Shown in pieces: positions 9,350-17,572 of a stretch of DNA of 64,000 nt. The notes under the pieces were generated by a model, which saw nothing but the letters and a program-made list of their open reading frames with translations, was not told the DNA's origin and ran no database searches. The stretch's first letter is position 1, and each line of letters begins with the position of its first letter. The translations under genes were made by a program, and so were the position numbers. Source of the stretch: Rheinheimera texasensis DSM 17496 (GTDB lineage Bacteria > Pseudomonadota > Gammaproteobacteria > Enterobacterales > Alteromonadaceae). The stretch is taken from NCBI RefSeq assembly GCF_000711985.1, contig NZ_JONU01000008.1:248001-312000 (forward strand), given 5' to 3'.

Positions 9350-9378
9350 TTGGCACCTGCGACAAAACTTGTTATAAC
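9350..9378 (+). promoter_or_regulatory. Probable promoter of the malic enzyme gene
   Basis: TTGGCA (9350-9355), a 17-base spacer and TATAAC (9373-9378) match the sigma-70 consensus well. Initiation near 9385 would give a leader of about 218 bases before the ATG at 9603. Confidence 0.6.
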
Positions 9379-9384
9379 AACGCA

Positions 9385-9602
9385 GATGGCCAAAAAGTGC
9401 ACAGACATTTTCCGCCGCTCCTCCACGTAAAAAAGGCAACTATTGGGTTTGGCTGGTGACTCTGGACAGAGGTACAACCAGCACGAAGTCAATAGGCATG
9501 CCGCGTCAGGCTCTTTACAATGGGCCGCCTTTTGCGCTTACCCTCGCAAAAGTATTGGCAAATAACATAAAGCCCACAGGGCTAAGCCTCAGGACTCTTA
9601 CC
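9385..9602 (+). other. Long untranslated leader before maeB
   Basis: About 218 bases between the predicted transcription start and the maeB ATG. It includes small hairpins such as AGCCC-ACA-GGGCT (around 9581-9593) near the AGGA ribosome binding site (9591-9594), which the hairpin arm partly overlaps. The frame upstream of the ATG is open back to a TTG at 9456, but the residues do not resemble malic enzyme. No known riboswitch class was recognised. The stretch 9120-9349 before the promoter shows no gene that I can support. Confidence 0.35.
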
Positions 9603-10847
9603 ATGTCAGACTTCAGGAAAGCAGCGCTCGATTATCATGCCAAACCGACTCCCGGCAAAATCGGCATCGAAATCACCAAACCAGCCGAAACGGTTAAAGA
9701 CTTAGCGCTGGCCTACAGCCCGGGTGTGGCCGAGCCGGTGCGTGAAATCGCCGAAGACATTGATAATGTTTATAAATACACCGGTAAAGGCAATTTAGTA
9801 GCGGTGATCACCAATGGTACGGCCATTCTGGGCCTTGGCAATTTAGGGCCTATGGCCTCCAAGCCGGTGATGGAAGGTAAAGCCTTATTGTTCAAGCGTT
9901 TTGCCAATCTGGATTCAATTGATATCGAAGTGACGCACCGCACTACTGAAGATTTCATCAATACTGTCGCTAATATCGCCGACACTTTTGGCGGTATTAA
10001 CCTCGAAGATATCAAATCGCCGGAATGTTTTGAGATTGAAAAAGAGCTGATTAAACGCTGCAACATTCCGGTATTCCATGACGACCAGCATGGTACTGCC
10101 ATCGTCACTGCGGCGGGCCTGTTGAACGCGCTGGAAATTCAGGGCAAGGACATTCGCAAAGTCACTATCGTTTGTATGGGCGCCGGCGCAGCTGCTATCG
10201 CCTGTATGGAACTGCTGATTAAATGTGGCGCCAAACGCGAATACATCTACATGCTGGACACCAAAGGCGTGATCCATACCCGGCGTGAAGATTTAAACAA
10301 ATACAAAACGCTGTTTGCCAACAACACGGATAAACGCACACTGGAAGATGCGCTGGATGGCGCTGATGTGTTTATCGGCGTGTCTGGCCCCGATGCACTG
10401 CCACCGCAGGCGCTGAAGCTGATGGCAGAGAAGCCGGTGATTTTTGCCTGCTCCAACCCGGATCCGGAAATTAAACCAGAGCTGGCGCATGCGGAGCGTA
10501 ACGACATTATCATGGCGACCGGCCGCTCGGATTATCCGAATCAGGTCAATAACGTCCTGTGTTTCCCGTTTATTTTCCGTGGTGCTTTGGACGTGCGCGC
10601 CAGCGTCATTAACGATGAGATGAAGATTGCAGCTGTGCATGCCATTCGCGCTATCGCCAAAGAGCCGGTACCGGCAGAAGTGTTGCAGGCAGCGCAGGTC
10701 GCGAAGCTGGAGTTTGGCGCTGAATACATTATTCCAAAACCGATGGACCCACGGCTGTTACCACGTGTGGCGAAAGCGGTGGCGGATGCTGCGGTTGCAT
10801 CAGGTGTGGCACGCATTCCGATGCCAAAACACTATATGGAAAGCTGA
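9603..10847 (+). CDS. maeB: Malic enzyme (malate dehydrogenase, oxaloacetate-decarboxylating), short form
   Basis: A 414-residue malic enzyme converting malate to pyruvate and CO2 with reduction of NAD(P). The N-terminal domain includes AYSPGVAEPVREI and NGTAILGLGNLGP, and the C-terminal Rossmann domain has the dinucleotide motif CMGAGAAAIACMELL. FHDDQHGTAIV (active-site region) is intact. Compared with E. coli MaeB (759 residues) the phosphotransacetylase-like C-terminal domain is absent, so this is the short form common in other bacteria. Cofactor preference cannot be decided by eye. The ATG at 9603 is used rather than the upstream TTG because of AGGA at 9591 and because homologues begin near MSDFRKAALDYHAKP. 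Confidence 0.93.
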   Translation: MSDFRKAALDYHAKPTPGKIGIEITKPAETVKDLALAYSPGVAEPVREIAEDIDNVYKYTGKGNLVAVITNGTAILGLGNLGPMASKPVMEGKALLFKRFANLDSIDIEVTHRTTEDFINTVANIADTFGGINLEDIKSPECFEIEKELIKRCNIPVFHDDQHGTAIVTAAGLLNALEIQGKDIRKVTIVCMGAGAAAIACMELLIKCGAKREYIYMLDTKGVIHTRREDLNKYKTLFANNTDKRTLEDALDGADVFIGVSGPDALPPQALKLMAEKPVIFACSNPDPEIKPELAHAERNDIIMATGRSDYPNQVNNVLCFPFIFRGALDVRASVINDEMKIAAVHAIRAIAKEPVPAEVLQAAQVAKLEFGAEYIIPKPMDPRLLPRVAKAVADAAVASGVARIPMPKHYMES

Positions 10848-10865
10848 TTTTCCATTTCAATAAAA

Positions 10866-10899
10866 AGAAAAACCGCGGCTTGCCGCGGTTTTGTTTTTT
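10866..10899 (+). terminator. Intrinsic terminator of maeB
   Basis: AACCGCGG (10871-10878), loop CTTG, CCGCGGTT (10883-10890), followed by a T-rich tail and preceded by an A-rich stretch. It may also serve the convergent metJ gene, 70 bases further on. Confidence 0.85.
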
Positions 10900-10970
10900 G
10901 CCTGTTATTTGAATTTATTGTCGACTCTTGCTGCAACCTGTCGTTGTTTATTTTTCGGTTGCGTCGGTCT

Positions 10971-11306
10971 TTATTCTTCGTCTGATTCTGCTTCCTGAAT
11001 ATCCGGAATGGGTTTGCCCATGCTGGTCAGGATATTACGGACTTCGATCGGGATTTGGTGCGGGTTGTCTTTGCGTAAATCTTCATCGGCTGGCAGTGGC
11101 TGACCAGTGAAAGCATGCAAAAAAGCTTCGCATAATAATTCGCTGTTTGTGGCGTGGCGTAAGTTATTGACCTGGCGGCGGGTACGCTCATCAGTCAAAA
11201 CTTTTAATACATTCAGGGGGATGGAGACGGTGATTTTCTTCACCTGTTCTGATTTCTTGCCGTGTTCTGCATAAGGGTGAACGTATTCACCATTCCACTT
11301 TGCCAT
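10971..11306 (-). CDS. metJ: Met repressor MetJ
   Basis: A 111-residue ribbon-helix-helix repressor, almost identical to E. coli MetJ over its first 75 residues ([39 protein letters not shown]). With S-adenosylmethionine as corepressor, MetJ dimers bind tandem 8-base met boxes (AGACGTCT). The C-terminal 35 residues diverge and end in an acidic tail (EAESDEE). It is transcribed divergently from metB; the shared intergenic region holds met boxes, so autoregulation together with metBL repression is expected. Confidence 0.97.
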   Translation of the reverse strand: MAKWNGEYVHPYAEHGKKSEQVKKITVSIPLNVLKVLTDERTRRQVNNLRHATNSELLCEAFLHAFTGQPLPADEDLRKDNPHQIPIEVRNILTSMGKPIPDIQEAESDEE

Positions 11307-11360
11307 AGTTGTACCTTGATTTATTTATTTGTTGTGCGTTTTGGCCCGAAATTTTATCTC

Positions 11361-11390
11361 TTTATACGCGTATAAACAAACAGTGCGCAA
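11361..11390 (-). promoter_or_regulatory. Probable metJ promoter overlapping a 16-bp palindrome
   Basis: On the minus strand TTGCGC (11390-11385) is followed after 18 bases by TATAAA (11366-11361). The -10 element is one arm of a perfect 16-base palindrome, TTTATACGCGTATAAA (11361-11376). The palindrome is not a met box and may reflect overlapping promoter elements or a site for another factor. Confidence 0.45.
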
Positions 11391-11404
11391 GAAATAATCA
11401 TGAT

Positions 11405-11466
11405 AGACGTCTAAATGTTTTGACATCCTTTTATGGCGCTGTATACTTTTAGCCGTCTAAACATCT
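11405..11466 (+). promoter_or_regulatory. metB promoter with MetJ operator boxes
   Basis: The -35 TTGACA (11420-11425) and -10 TATACT (11442-11447) are separated by 16 bases. MetJ boxes flank them: AGACGTCT (11405-11412) is a perfect consensus box, with AAATGTTT after it as a weak neighbour, and AGCCGTCT-AAACATCT (11451-11466) is a tandem pair just downstream of the -10. MetJ bound at both places would block RNA polymerase. Confidence 0.8.
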
Positions 11467-11483
11467 AAAAGTATGAGGTTGAT

Positions 11484-12764
11484 ATGTCCACACGTCGCTC
11501 CGCCACAGTTGCAGCCCGCGCCGGTATTGCGCAGGACCCCGCTTACGGTGCGGTGACGCCGCCGATGTATCTGACCTCCACTTACGAATTGCCGGCTTTT
11601 AAACAGCCAGGCAAATATGATTATTCGCGCTCGAACAATCCAACCCGCGACCTGCTCGGCGATGCTTTGTGCCAGCTCGAAGGCGGCGCTAAAGCACTGG
11701 TGACCAACACCGGCATGTCGGCCTGTGTGCTGGCGCTGCAGGTGCTGACGCCGGACGATACCCTGGTTATTCCGCATGATTGTTACGGCGGTAGTTACCG
11801 CTTATTCACCAATCTGGCCAATAAAAAACGCGCTTTTAAACTGGTCATTGTTAATTTTCAGCATGACAACTGGCCGGAGCTGGTCAGTGCAGCTAAACCC
11901 AAGCTGATTTGGTTGGAAACGCCAAGTAACCCGCTGCTGCAAATCACTGATGTGCGTGCTGTGTGTGCGCTGGCGAAAACGCTGCAGGCGCTGGTGCTGG
12001 TCGACAACACTTTTTTATCGCCGGCGCTGCAAAACCCGATCGCGCTGGGTGCAGATTTAGTGCTGCATTCCACTACCAAGTATTTAAACGGCCACAGCGA
12101 CATTGTCGGCGGCGCTTTGATTGTCAAAGATGCAGCTCTCGGTGATGAACTGAAATGGTGGGCGAATTGCCTCGGCGTCACCGCCGGTGCTTTTGATTCG
12201 CATCTGACCTTACGCGGTATCCGAACTTTGTTGCCGCGCATCAAAGCGCATCAGGAAAATGCCGCTTTAGTGGTCGAGTACCTGCAACAGCAACCGCTGG
12301 CCGGCAAGATTTATTATCCGGGTTTAAAAGACCATCCGGGCCATGCTATTGCCAAAGCGCAACAACATGGTTTTGGCGCCATGATCAGCTTTGATCTGGC
12401 AGCCGATGCCAAATACCTTGGCATATTTTTCGACGCGTTAGAGTGCTTTACGCTGGCGCAATCCTTGGGTGGTATTGAGAGCCTGATTTGCCATCCCGGC
12501 ACTATGACGCATGCGTCGATGGACGCGGCGGCGCAAAAAACGGCCGGTATTGGCCCGACTTTAATCCGGTTGTCGGTTGGTATTGAAGATCCGCGTGATT
12601 TACTGGCAGATCTGGAGCAGGCATTTGCTGCTGTTGCAGCAGCGCTTGACGCAGATGGCGGCAATGCGCAAACCAGTAATGAGAAGGCGTCAGTGACCGT
12701 CAAGCCCGAAGCACAAACTGAACAACATTTCCGGCTGAATCCAGCCCTGGCCGCATTTTGGTAA
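11484..12764 (+). CDS. metB: Cystathionine gamma-synthase
   Basis: A 426-residue fold-type I PLP enzyme of the Cys/Met metabolism family; it joins an activated homoserine ester with cysteine to give cystathionine. The PLP lysine lies in HSTTKYLNGHSDIVGG; other family blocks are YDYSRSNNPTRDLL, NTGMSACVLAL and DNTFLSP. Its place directly behind MetJ boxes and ahead of metL identifies it as MetB rather than MetC. It is about 40 residues longer than E. coli MetB (386): a hydrophilic tail, GGNAQTSNEKASVTVKPEAQ, precedes the last residues RLNPALAAFW. The metL ATG begins five bases after the metB stop, so the two genes form an operon. Confidence 0.93.
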   Translation: MSTRRSATVAARAGIAQDPAYGAVTPPMYLTSTYELPAFKQPGKYDYSRSNNPTRDLLGDALCQLEGGAKALVTNTGMSACVLALQVLTPDDTLVIPHDCYGGSYRLFTNLANKKRAFKLVIVNFQHDNWPELVSAAKPKLIWLETPSNPLLQITDVRAVCALAKTLQALVLVDNTFLSPALQNPIALGADLVLHSTTKYLNGHSDIVGGALIVKDAALGDELKWWANCLGVTAGAFDSHLTLRGIRTLLPRIKAHQENAALVVEYLQQQPLAGKIYYPGLKDHPGHAIAKAQQHGFGAMISFDLAADAKYLGIFFDALECFTLAQSLGGIESLICHPGTMTHASMDAAAQKTAGIGPTLIRLSVGIEDPRDLLADLEQAFAAVAAALDADGGNAQTSNEKASVTVKPEAQTEQHFRLNPALAAFW

Positions 12765-12769
12765 AGATC

Positions 12770-15202
12770 ATGGCAGTACAACAACTTTCTTCAGAGGCCC
12801 ACAAGGTCGTCGTGCACAAATTCGGTGGCAGCAGCCTTGCCACCGCCGAACGTTTTCATGCTGTGGCAGATATCCTGCTGCAACAACCGCAACAGAGTGC
12901 CTGGGTGGTGGTCTCAGCGCCGGGCGATACTACCGATCATCTACTCGATTTAATCGCCTCTGCTGCCGACGCCGCAAATTTTGACACGCAACGGCAGCAG
13001 TTGTCGGCGCAGCTGCGCTTGTTGCTCAACCGTACTTTAAGCGCGCAAACCGCACCTCAGGCGCTTAATTCGCTGAATAACTGGCTGGCGCAAATCCCGG
13101 CGCTGGTCCAGGCAGGTCAGCACAACGAAGTGCTGGCCACCGGCGAAAAGCTTTCCGCATTGTTGTTAAGCGCAGTGCTGACCGAGCGCGGCAAAGAGGC
13201 CCAAGCTATTGATGCGCGTGATTTTTTGCGGTTGGAATTACAACCTCTCGGCGATGCGCAGGTGTTGTGGCAACAATCCGCCGATTTACTGGCACCGCTA
13301 AAGCAAGCCGGCTTTAACGTCGTGACCGGCTTTATCGCCCGCGATACAGCACAAAACAGCATCACGCTCGGTCGTAACGGCAGTGATTATTCAGCGACTA
13401 TCGTCGGCGCGTTAATCAAAGCAGATGCCGTGCATATCTGGACTGATGTTGATGCGATTTATAGCGCAGACCCACGTAAAGTCCCGTCAGCGCGCGCTTA
13501 TCGCCAGGTGCCATGGCCTCTGGCGATTCGCCTCGCCGAACTGGGCAATCCGGTGCTGCATGCCAAAACTTTAAATCCGCTGGCGCAGCATCCGGCCGAA
13601 TTGATCGTACGCAGCAGTTATGAGCCGCAGCAACCTGGCTGTCGGGTCAGCCGTCAAAGCGCTATTGAAGTGCAGTTTGTCACCGATCTAGCCGAAGCAG
13701 TGCTGTTGACCTTACCGGCGCATTGCAAAGTCAGCCCGCAACAAGCCGCCGCAGCGCTGCAGTTCCCGGTATTCGCCGCGCCGGCAACGCAGGGCAAACA
13801 ATGGCTGGTGGCGCAGAAGAATCTGGATGCTTTGCTGCAATTTCTCGGGCAACAACAGATTTATCCGCGGGTCAGCTCGGAACAATTTTATGCGGTGGCT
13901 TGGTTAAAACCAGCGGCACGCCAGCAACGTCAACTACCTCTGCAGGCTGCACACTGGCTGGAACGCCAGCAACCGGCACATAGTTTTCAGGACGATGAAC
14001 TGGCGCTGTGGTTATTCAGTCCGGCATTGACGGCCAATGAGCTGACCGAACTACACCAGCTGTTACTGCCAACGACAGTGCGGCTGAATATTGTGGTGGC
14101 GGGGACCGGTAACGTCGGCTCTGAGTTTTTGAGCCTGCTGGCGAAACAGCAACAGACTTATGCCGGTCAGATTGAATTACGGCTGGCGGGTTTGTTCAAC
14201 TCGCGTCAGGCGGTATTCAGCGACCAGATTAATGTCACCGAATGGCAGCAAACTTTAGCCGTTGCCGCGCCTTATCAGAAGCAGGAGCTGCTGGATTACC
14301 TGACCGGTTTACCGGATCCAAAAGTGCTGGTCGATATCACGCCAAGCCGCAGTTTTGCTGAAGACTATGCTGAGATTGTCCGCACTGGCTGCCACCTTAT
14401 CAGTGCCAACAAACAAGGCGTGACTTTGCCACTTGCGCAGTACCAGCAAATTGTTGCCGCAGTGGCCGAGCAGCAGGTCAGCTGGCAGGCCAATACCACC
14501 TGTGGTGCTGGTTTACCGGTGCAGCGGCTGTTACAGGAATTACAGAGCTCTGGTGACCATATCCAGCAAATCAGCGGGATTTTCTCCGGTACTTTGTCCT
14601 GGTTATTGTGTAAATACGACGGTAGTGCACCGTTCTCTGAGTTTGTACTGCAGGCGCAGGCCGAAGGGCTGACCGAGCCGGATCCACGGGATGACTTGTC
14701 TGGTAAAGACGTACAACGCAAGTTGCTGGTGCTGGCGCGGGAACTGGGCTTAAGTCTGGATATCAATGACATCACCCTGACGCCATTGTTGCCGGCTGGT
14801 TTGGATACACTGAGCTGGGATGAGTTTTGGGCACGCCGCCACGAATTGGACCAGGCGTTGGCTGACACTTATGCCAAAGCTCAGGCGGCAGGCAAAGTGC
14901 TACGTTATGTTGCGACCCTTGCAGTGACACCGCAAGGACCAAAAGCACAGGTGGAGTTATTGACGGTTTCGCCTGAACATCCGCTGGCGGCTATTCAGGC
15001 CTGTGACAATGTATTTGTTATCGAAAGTGACTGGTATCAGGCTAATCCGCTGGTGTTAAAAGGGCCGGGTGCAGGGCGTCAGGTCACTGCTGGTGGTATT
15101 CATGCTGATTTAGCTATTCTGGCGCGTCAGCAAATTGCGGTAGCCAAAGCTGCCCGGCATAGCCAGGCGCAAGCAGCAGCCTGGGCGAATCCGCGCGCTT
15201 GA
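12770..15202 (+). CDS. metL: Bifunctional aspartokinase II / homoserine dehydrogenase II
   Basis: An 810-residue fusion, the same length as E. coli MetL. The N-terminal aspartokinase starts with VVVHKFGGSSLA and has GRNGSDYSATIVGALI; the C-terminal homoserine dehydrogenase starts at about residue 445 with NIVVAGTGNVGSEFL, and has SANKQG and the GLTEPDPRDDLSGKDVQRK block. It catalyses the first and third steps from aspartate towards homoserine. MetL enzymes are controlled by expression level (MetJ) rather than by threonine or lysine feedback; assignment as metL rather than thrA rests on its position behind metB. ATG at 12770 is used; a TTG at 12758 overlaps metB. Confidence 0.95.
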   Translation: MAVQQLSSEAHKVVVHKFGGSSLATAERFHAVADILLQQPQQSAWVVVSAPGDTTDHLLDLIASAADAANFDTQRQQLSAQLRLLLNRTLSAQTAPQALNSLNNWLAQIPALVQAGQHNEVLATGEKLSALLLSAVLTERGKEAQAIDARDFLRLELQPLGDAQVLWQQSADLLAPLKQAGFNVVTGFIARDTAQNSITLGRNGSDYSATIVGALIKADAVHIWTDVDAIYSADPRKVPSARAYRQVPWPLAIRLAELGNPVLHAKTLNPLAQHPAELIVRSSYEPQQPGCRVSRQSAIEVQFVTDLAEAVLLTLPAHCKVSPQQAAAALQFPVFAAPATQGKQWLVAQKNLDALLQFLGQQQIYPRVSSEQFYAVAWLKPAARQQRQLPLQAAHWLERQQPAHSFQDDELALWLFSPALTANELTELHQLLLPTTVRLNIVVAGTGNVGSEFLSLLAKQQQTYAGQIELRLAGLFNSRQAVFSDQINVTEWQQTLAVAAPYQKQELLDYLTGLPDPKVLVDITPSRSFAEDYAEIVRTGCHLISANKQGVTLPLAQYQQIVAAVAEQQVSWQANTTCGAGLPVQRLLQELQSSGDHIQQISGIFSGTLSWLLCKYDGSAPFSEFVLQAQAEGLTEPDPRDDLSGKDVQRKLLVLARELGLSLDINDITLTPLLPAGLDTLSWDEFWARRHELDQALADTYAKAQAAGKVLRYVATLAVTPQGPKAQVELLTVSPEHPLAAIQACDNVFVIESDWYQANPLVLKGPGAGRQVTAGGIHADLAILARQQIAVAKAARHSQAQAAAWANPRA

Positions 15203-15220
15203 TGTTGTGTTTAACCAGGT

Positions 15221-15238
15221 CCCGGCGCTTTAGCCGGG
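15221..15238. terminator. GC hairpin between convergent metL and regA
   Basis: CCCGGC (15221-15226), loop GCTTTA, GCCGGG (15233-15238). It lies between the metL stop and the end of the response regulator gene, overlapping its last codons. There is no good T run on either side, so it is at best a weak terminator. Confidence 0.35.
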
Positions 15239-15763
15239 TCTGTGTTTCAGCAACTTGCGCTGCAAGGTGCGCCGGTGCATGCCTAGTAGTCGTGCGGTCT
15301 GACTGATATTGCCATCCTGTTGCGCCAGCACCCGCTGAATATGTTCCCATTCGATTTGATCTGTCGATAACAAAGCTTCGTTGTCGTCGCTGTTATGCTC
15401 AATGACCTGCGGTACAGCTTTATCGCCTTGCAGCGCTTGCAATAACACTGCGAAGTCCACCGGTTTTGTCAGATAATCGTCAGCACCCAGTTTGACCGCC
15501 TGCACCGCAGTGGCAATGCTGGCAAAGCCGGTCAGCACCAGAATACGGCAATCCGGGAAGTATTGACGTAGTGGTGCCACATAGTTCAACCCGGAAACGT
15601 CACCATATCGCAGATCCAGTAGCCAGGCGTCGGCCGGCTCCTCGATAAGCTCTGTCAGTGCTGGCGGAGTGGCAAAGATACGGACCTGATGACCTGCAGC
15701 CGTCAGACGGCGTTGTAAGGTCCGGAGCAATACCTCATCGTCATCTAACACCGTCAGTTTCAT
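15230..15763 (-). CDS. Response regulator, RegA/PrrA/ActR type
   Basis: A 177-residue two-domain response regulator. The receiver domain has the acidic pocket LDDDE (6-10), phospho-acceptor Asp50 (AWLLDLRYG), the Thr/Ser switch and Lys in KLGADDYLTKP. The C-terminal Fis-type helix-turn-helix is EHIQRVLAQQDGNISQTARL with GMHRRTLQRKL, which is highly characteristic of the RegA (PrrA, ActR, RoxR) family of global redox regulators. Its start overlaps the end of the sensor kinase gene by four bases (ATGA), so both are translated as a pair. In other bacteria this family controls respiration, carbon fixation and nitrogen metabolism; the local targets are not known. Confidence 0.92.
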   Translation of the reverse strand: MKLTVLDDDEVLLRTLQRRLTAAGHQVRIFATPPALTELIEEPADAWLLDLRYGDVSGLNYVAPLRQYFPDCRILVLTGFASIATAVQAVKLGADDYLTKPVDFAVLLQALQGDKAVPQVIEHNSDDNEALLSTDQIEWEHIQRVLAQQDGNISQTARLLGMHRRTLQRKLLKHRPG

Positions 15764-17100
15764 GGTCTGACTCCTGCCGGGAAATGGATTTGTGTGATGA
15801 GGCCGCCAGACGGGCCGGGTTTTCTTGTTACCATCCCCCCCAGCCGTTCGATACTGCTATTGGCGAGGAACTGTCCGAGGCCTAAACCATCAGGACTGGG
15901 CTGAGGCCGTTTTCCCAGCTCAACAAGCTGTGCTGCTGGTACACCTGGACCGAAATCCTCAATGTGCAACACAAATCCCTGATGTTGCTGACTGAGTCTG
16001 ACCAGCAGACGCGGCTGTTGTGCGGCCAGGCCGGCATCAGCGGCGTTATCAAGAATATTAAACAAAGCGGCGGACCAGGCCAGCGTGTCAGCAACCAGGC
16101 ATTGGCTGCCATCCAGCTGTTCGTCCAGGCTGAGACTAATTTCCGGTCGGCTGACTAACCAGAGTTGCAGCGCCTGTTGGGCCACCTGATGCAGCGGTGC
16201 CTGCTGCTGTGGCTGGCGTAATTGCTGCGCACTATGCCGTAGCTGTTGCACTATTTGCTGACAGCGCCGTACTTCTTGCTGCAGGTCTTGCAACAGTGCC
16301 GGGTCTGGCGGACCATCATTGAGCTCATCGGTTAACAACGTCAGATTTTGCAGCGGCGTGGCCAGTTCATGGGCGGCGTTGGCCGCATAAGTGGCGACTG
16401 TCAGCATCTGTTCCTGCTGTGACTGTTGTTGCTGCAATTGCATCAGTTCACGGGATTTCTGCCGAACTAACTGTGCTTGGGCGCTGACAAAAGCCGCGAT
16501 GAAAAACGCCGACAGTGTGAAGGCCCAGGCCATCTGCCACAGATGTGAACTGAAATGCGCCGGTAGCAGCTGATCCGGTGTGGCACCGTCAATAAAAACC
16601 TGATGACTGCGATGTGCCGCGTGCGGGTCAAAAATTAACTGCCCGGTTTGCGGGTCAACCGGATTGAGCGGTAACAACAGGGCCAGCAGCAGATAGCAAC
16701 TGACCGCCAGTGCGGCGGTCAGCAGGGCGATACGGCCTGGCAGCAACACTGCGCTGACAGCGACAGGCAATAAAAGCAGCGCGATCAAACCATTCCCAGC
16801 GCCACCTGCCAGCGCCAGCATTAAGGTTAGCAGGGTCAGGTCGTACAAAATGGCCAGCGCAAAGACGCGCTGTGGTTTCAGCGGGGCGCCTGGCAACCAG
16901 GGCAGCGACAAGTTGGTGCAGCCATATAAAGCCAACAACAACAGCATTAGCGGCCAGCTGCTGACCGGATATTGCAACCACCAGGCAGCCAAAGCCGCCA
17001 GATAGCTCGTCCCGACTAAGCCCCAGCGAAATTGCTGTAATTGTTTGATTTGTTGGCGTGGATCTGAGTCGGTGCTGAAAGCGGATCTGTTCGGCAGCAT
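15760..17100 (-). CDS. RegB/PrrB-type redox sensor histidine kinase
   Basis: A 446-residue membrane kinase (ATG at 17100; a TTG at 17112 lies inside a terminator T tract and is unlikely). Six hydrophobic helices cover about 25-210, followed by a Gln-rich coiled coil and the H-box AANAAHELATPLQ with His244, then a HATPase domain (NILDNAADAG, DFGPGVP, GLGLGQFL). Two features match RegB: Cys280 in RRCQQIV, the position of the redox-active cysteine after the H-box, and a GGAGNGL segment where RegB has the quinone-sensing GG-x-x-NPF heptad. Here the Pro-Phe of that heptad is replaced. It is translationally coupled to the response regulator. Confidence 0.88.
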   Translation of the reverse strand: MLPNRSAFSTDSDPRQQIKQLQQFRWGLVGTSYLAALAAWWLQYPVSSWPLMLLLLALYGCTNLSLPWLPGAPLKPQRVFALAILYDLTLLTLMLALAGGAGNGLIALLLLPVAVSAVLLPGRIALLTAALAVSCYLLLALLLPLNPVDPQTGQLIFDPHAAHRSHQVFIDGATPDQLLPAHFSSHLWQMAWAFTLSAFFIAAFVSAQAQLVRQKSRELMQLQQQQSQQEQMLTVATYAANAAHELATPLQNLTLLTDELNDGPPDPALLQDLQQEVRRCQQIVQQLRHSAQQLRQPQQQAPLHQVAQQALQLWLVSRPEISLSLDEQLDGSQCLVADTLAWSAALFNILDNAADAGLAAQQPRLLVRLSQQHQGFVLHIEDFGPGVPAAQLVELGKRPQPSPDGLGLGQFLANSSIERLGGMVTRKPGPSGGLITQIHFPAGVRP

Positions 17101-17110
17101 AGCGGATCTC

Positions 17111-17135
17111 AAAAAAAGCGGGCGCAGAGCGCCCG
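17111..17135 (-). terminator. Strong intrinsic terminator immediately upstream of the regB-like gene
   Basis: Read on the minus strand: CGGGCGC (17135-17129), loop TCT, GCGCCCG (17125-17119), C, then seven T residues (17117-17111). It is a perfect 7-bp GC stem with a T tract and ends only 10 bases before the kinase ATG at 17100. It can only act on minus-strand transcripts coming from 17136 upward, that is, on the kinase's own leader or on a small RNA. No established gene precedes it. Confidence 0.75.
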
Positions 17136-17159
17136 TTGCAAAAAACTGACAAGAGCAGA

Positions 17160-17246
17160 CTACGCATTCACCAGGAAAAAGTCACGGCCGGCGCGTATCA
17201 GGCTAAGTCGTGACTGACTATAGCGGTATTCGGCACTTTGCGGCAT
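17160..17246 (-). other. Possible 28-codon leader ORF before the terminator
   Basis: ATG at 17246, ending RLSLIRAGRDFFLVNA at TAG 17160, about 25 bases before the terminator hairpin. There is no clear ribosome binding site, and the longer open frame (to 17540) looks non-coding upstream of this ATG. It is listed only because its position would suit a leader peptide. The rest of 17247-17572 holds no gene that I can support; it must carry the promoter of the downstream GG-leader peptide gene, and TTGGCA (17462-17467) with TACATG (17484-17489) is a weak candidate. Confidence 0.2.
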
Positions 17247-17572
17247 GTGGCATTTTGCCGCAGGGGCTGGTGTGACAAAATCTTGACGCTTAGATGGCGG
17301 CAAGCTGTGGCAAACCCGGCTATCTTCGGCGGAAATTTCTCGCCGCATCAGGTCGGATCTGCAGTGTAGGATCTGATTTATCATCTCGTTATTTGTAGGT
17401 TTGCTTGTATAAGTTGTTGTATTTAAACGATATTTATTAATATTTTGCAGCTGCTCGGCATTTGGCATTGCGTTTGCAATCTCTACATGCTCCCGCCGGA
17501 TCTGCATGATCGGGGTCGGGGAAATTAAAATCCAAAACAAAATAATCTTTACAATTAAGGGATTTACTCATT

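Noticed and set aside
9254-9439. 61-codon minus-strand frame before maeB
   Set aside because: It overlaps the predicted maeB promoter and leader, and lacks a start signal and any family resemblance.
9456-9602. N-terminal extension of MaeB from a TTG start
   Set aside because: The residues do not resemble malic enzymes and a good ribosome binding site precedes the internal ATG at 9603.
17160-17540. 126-codon minus-strand frame between regB and the GG peptide
   Set aside because: The upstream half has no ribosome binding site and a composition unlike coding sequence; only the last 28 codons were kept as a weak leader-ORF candidate.
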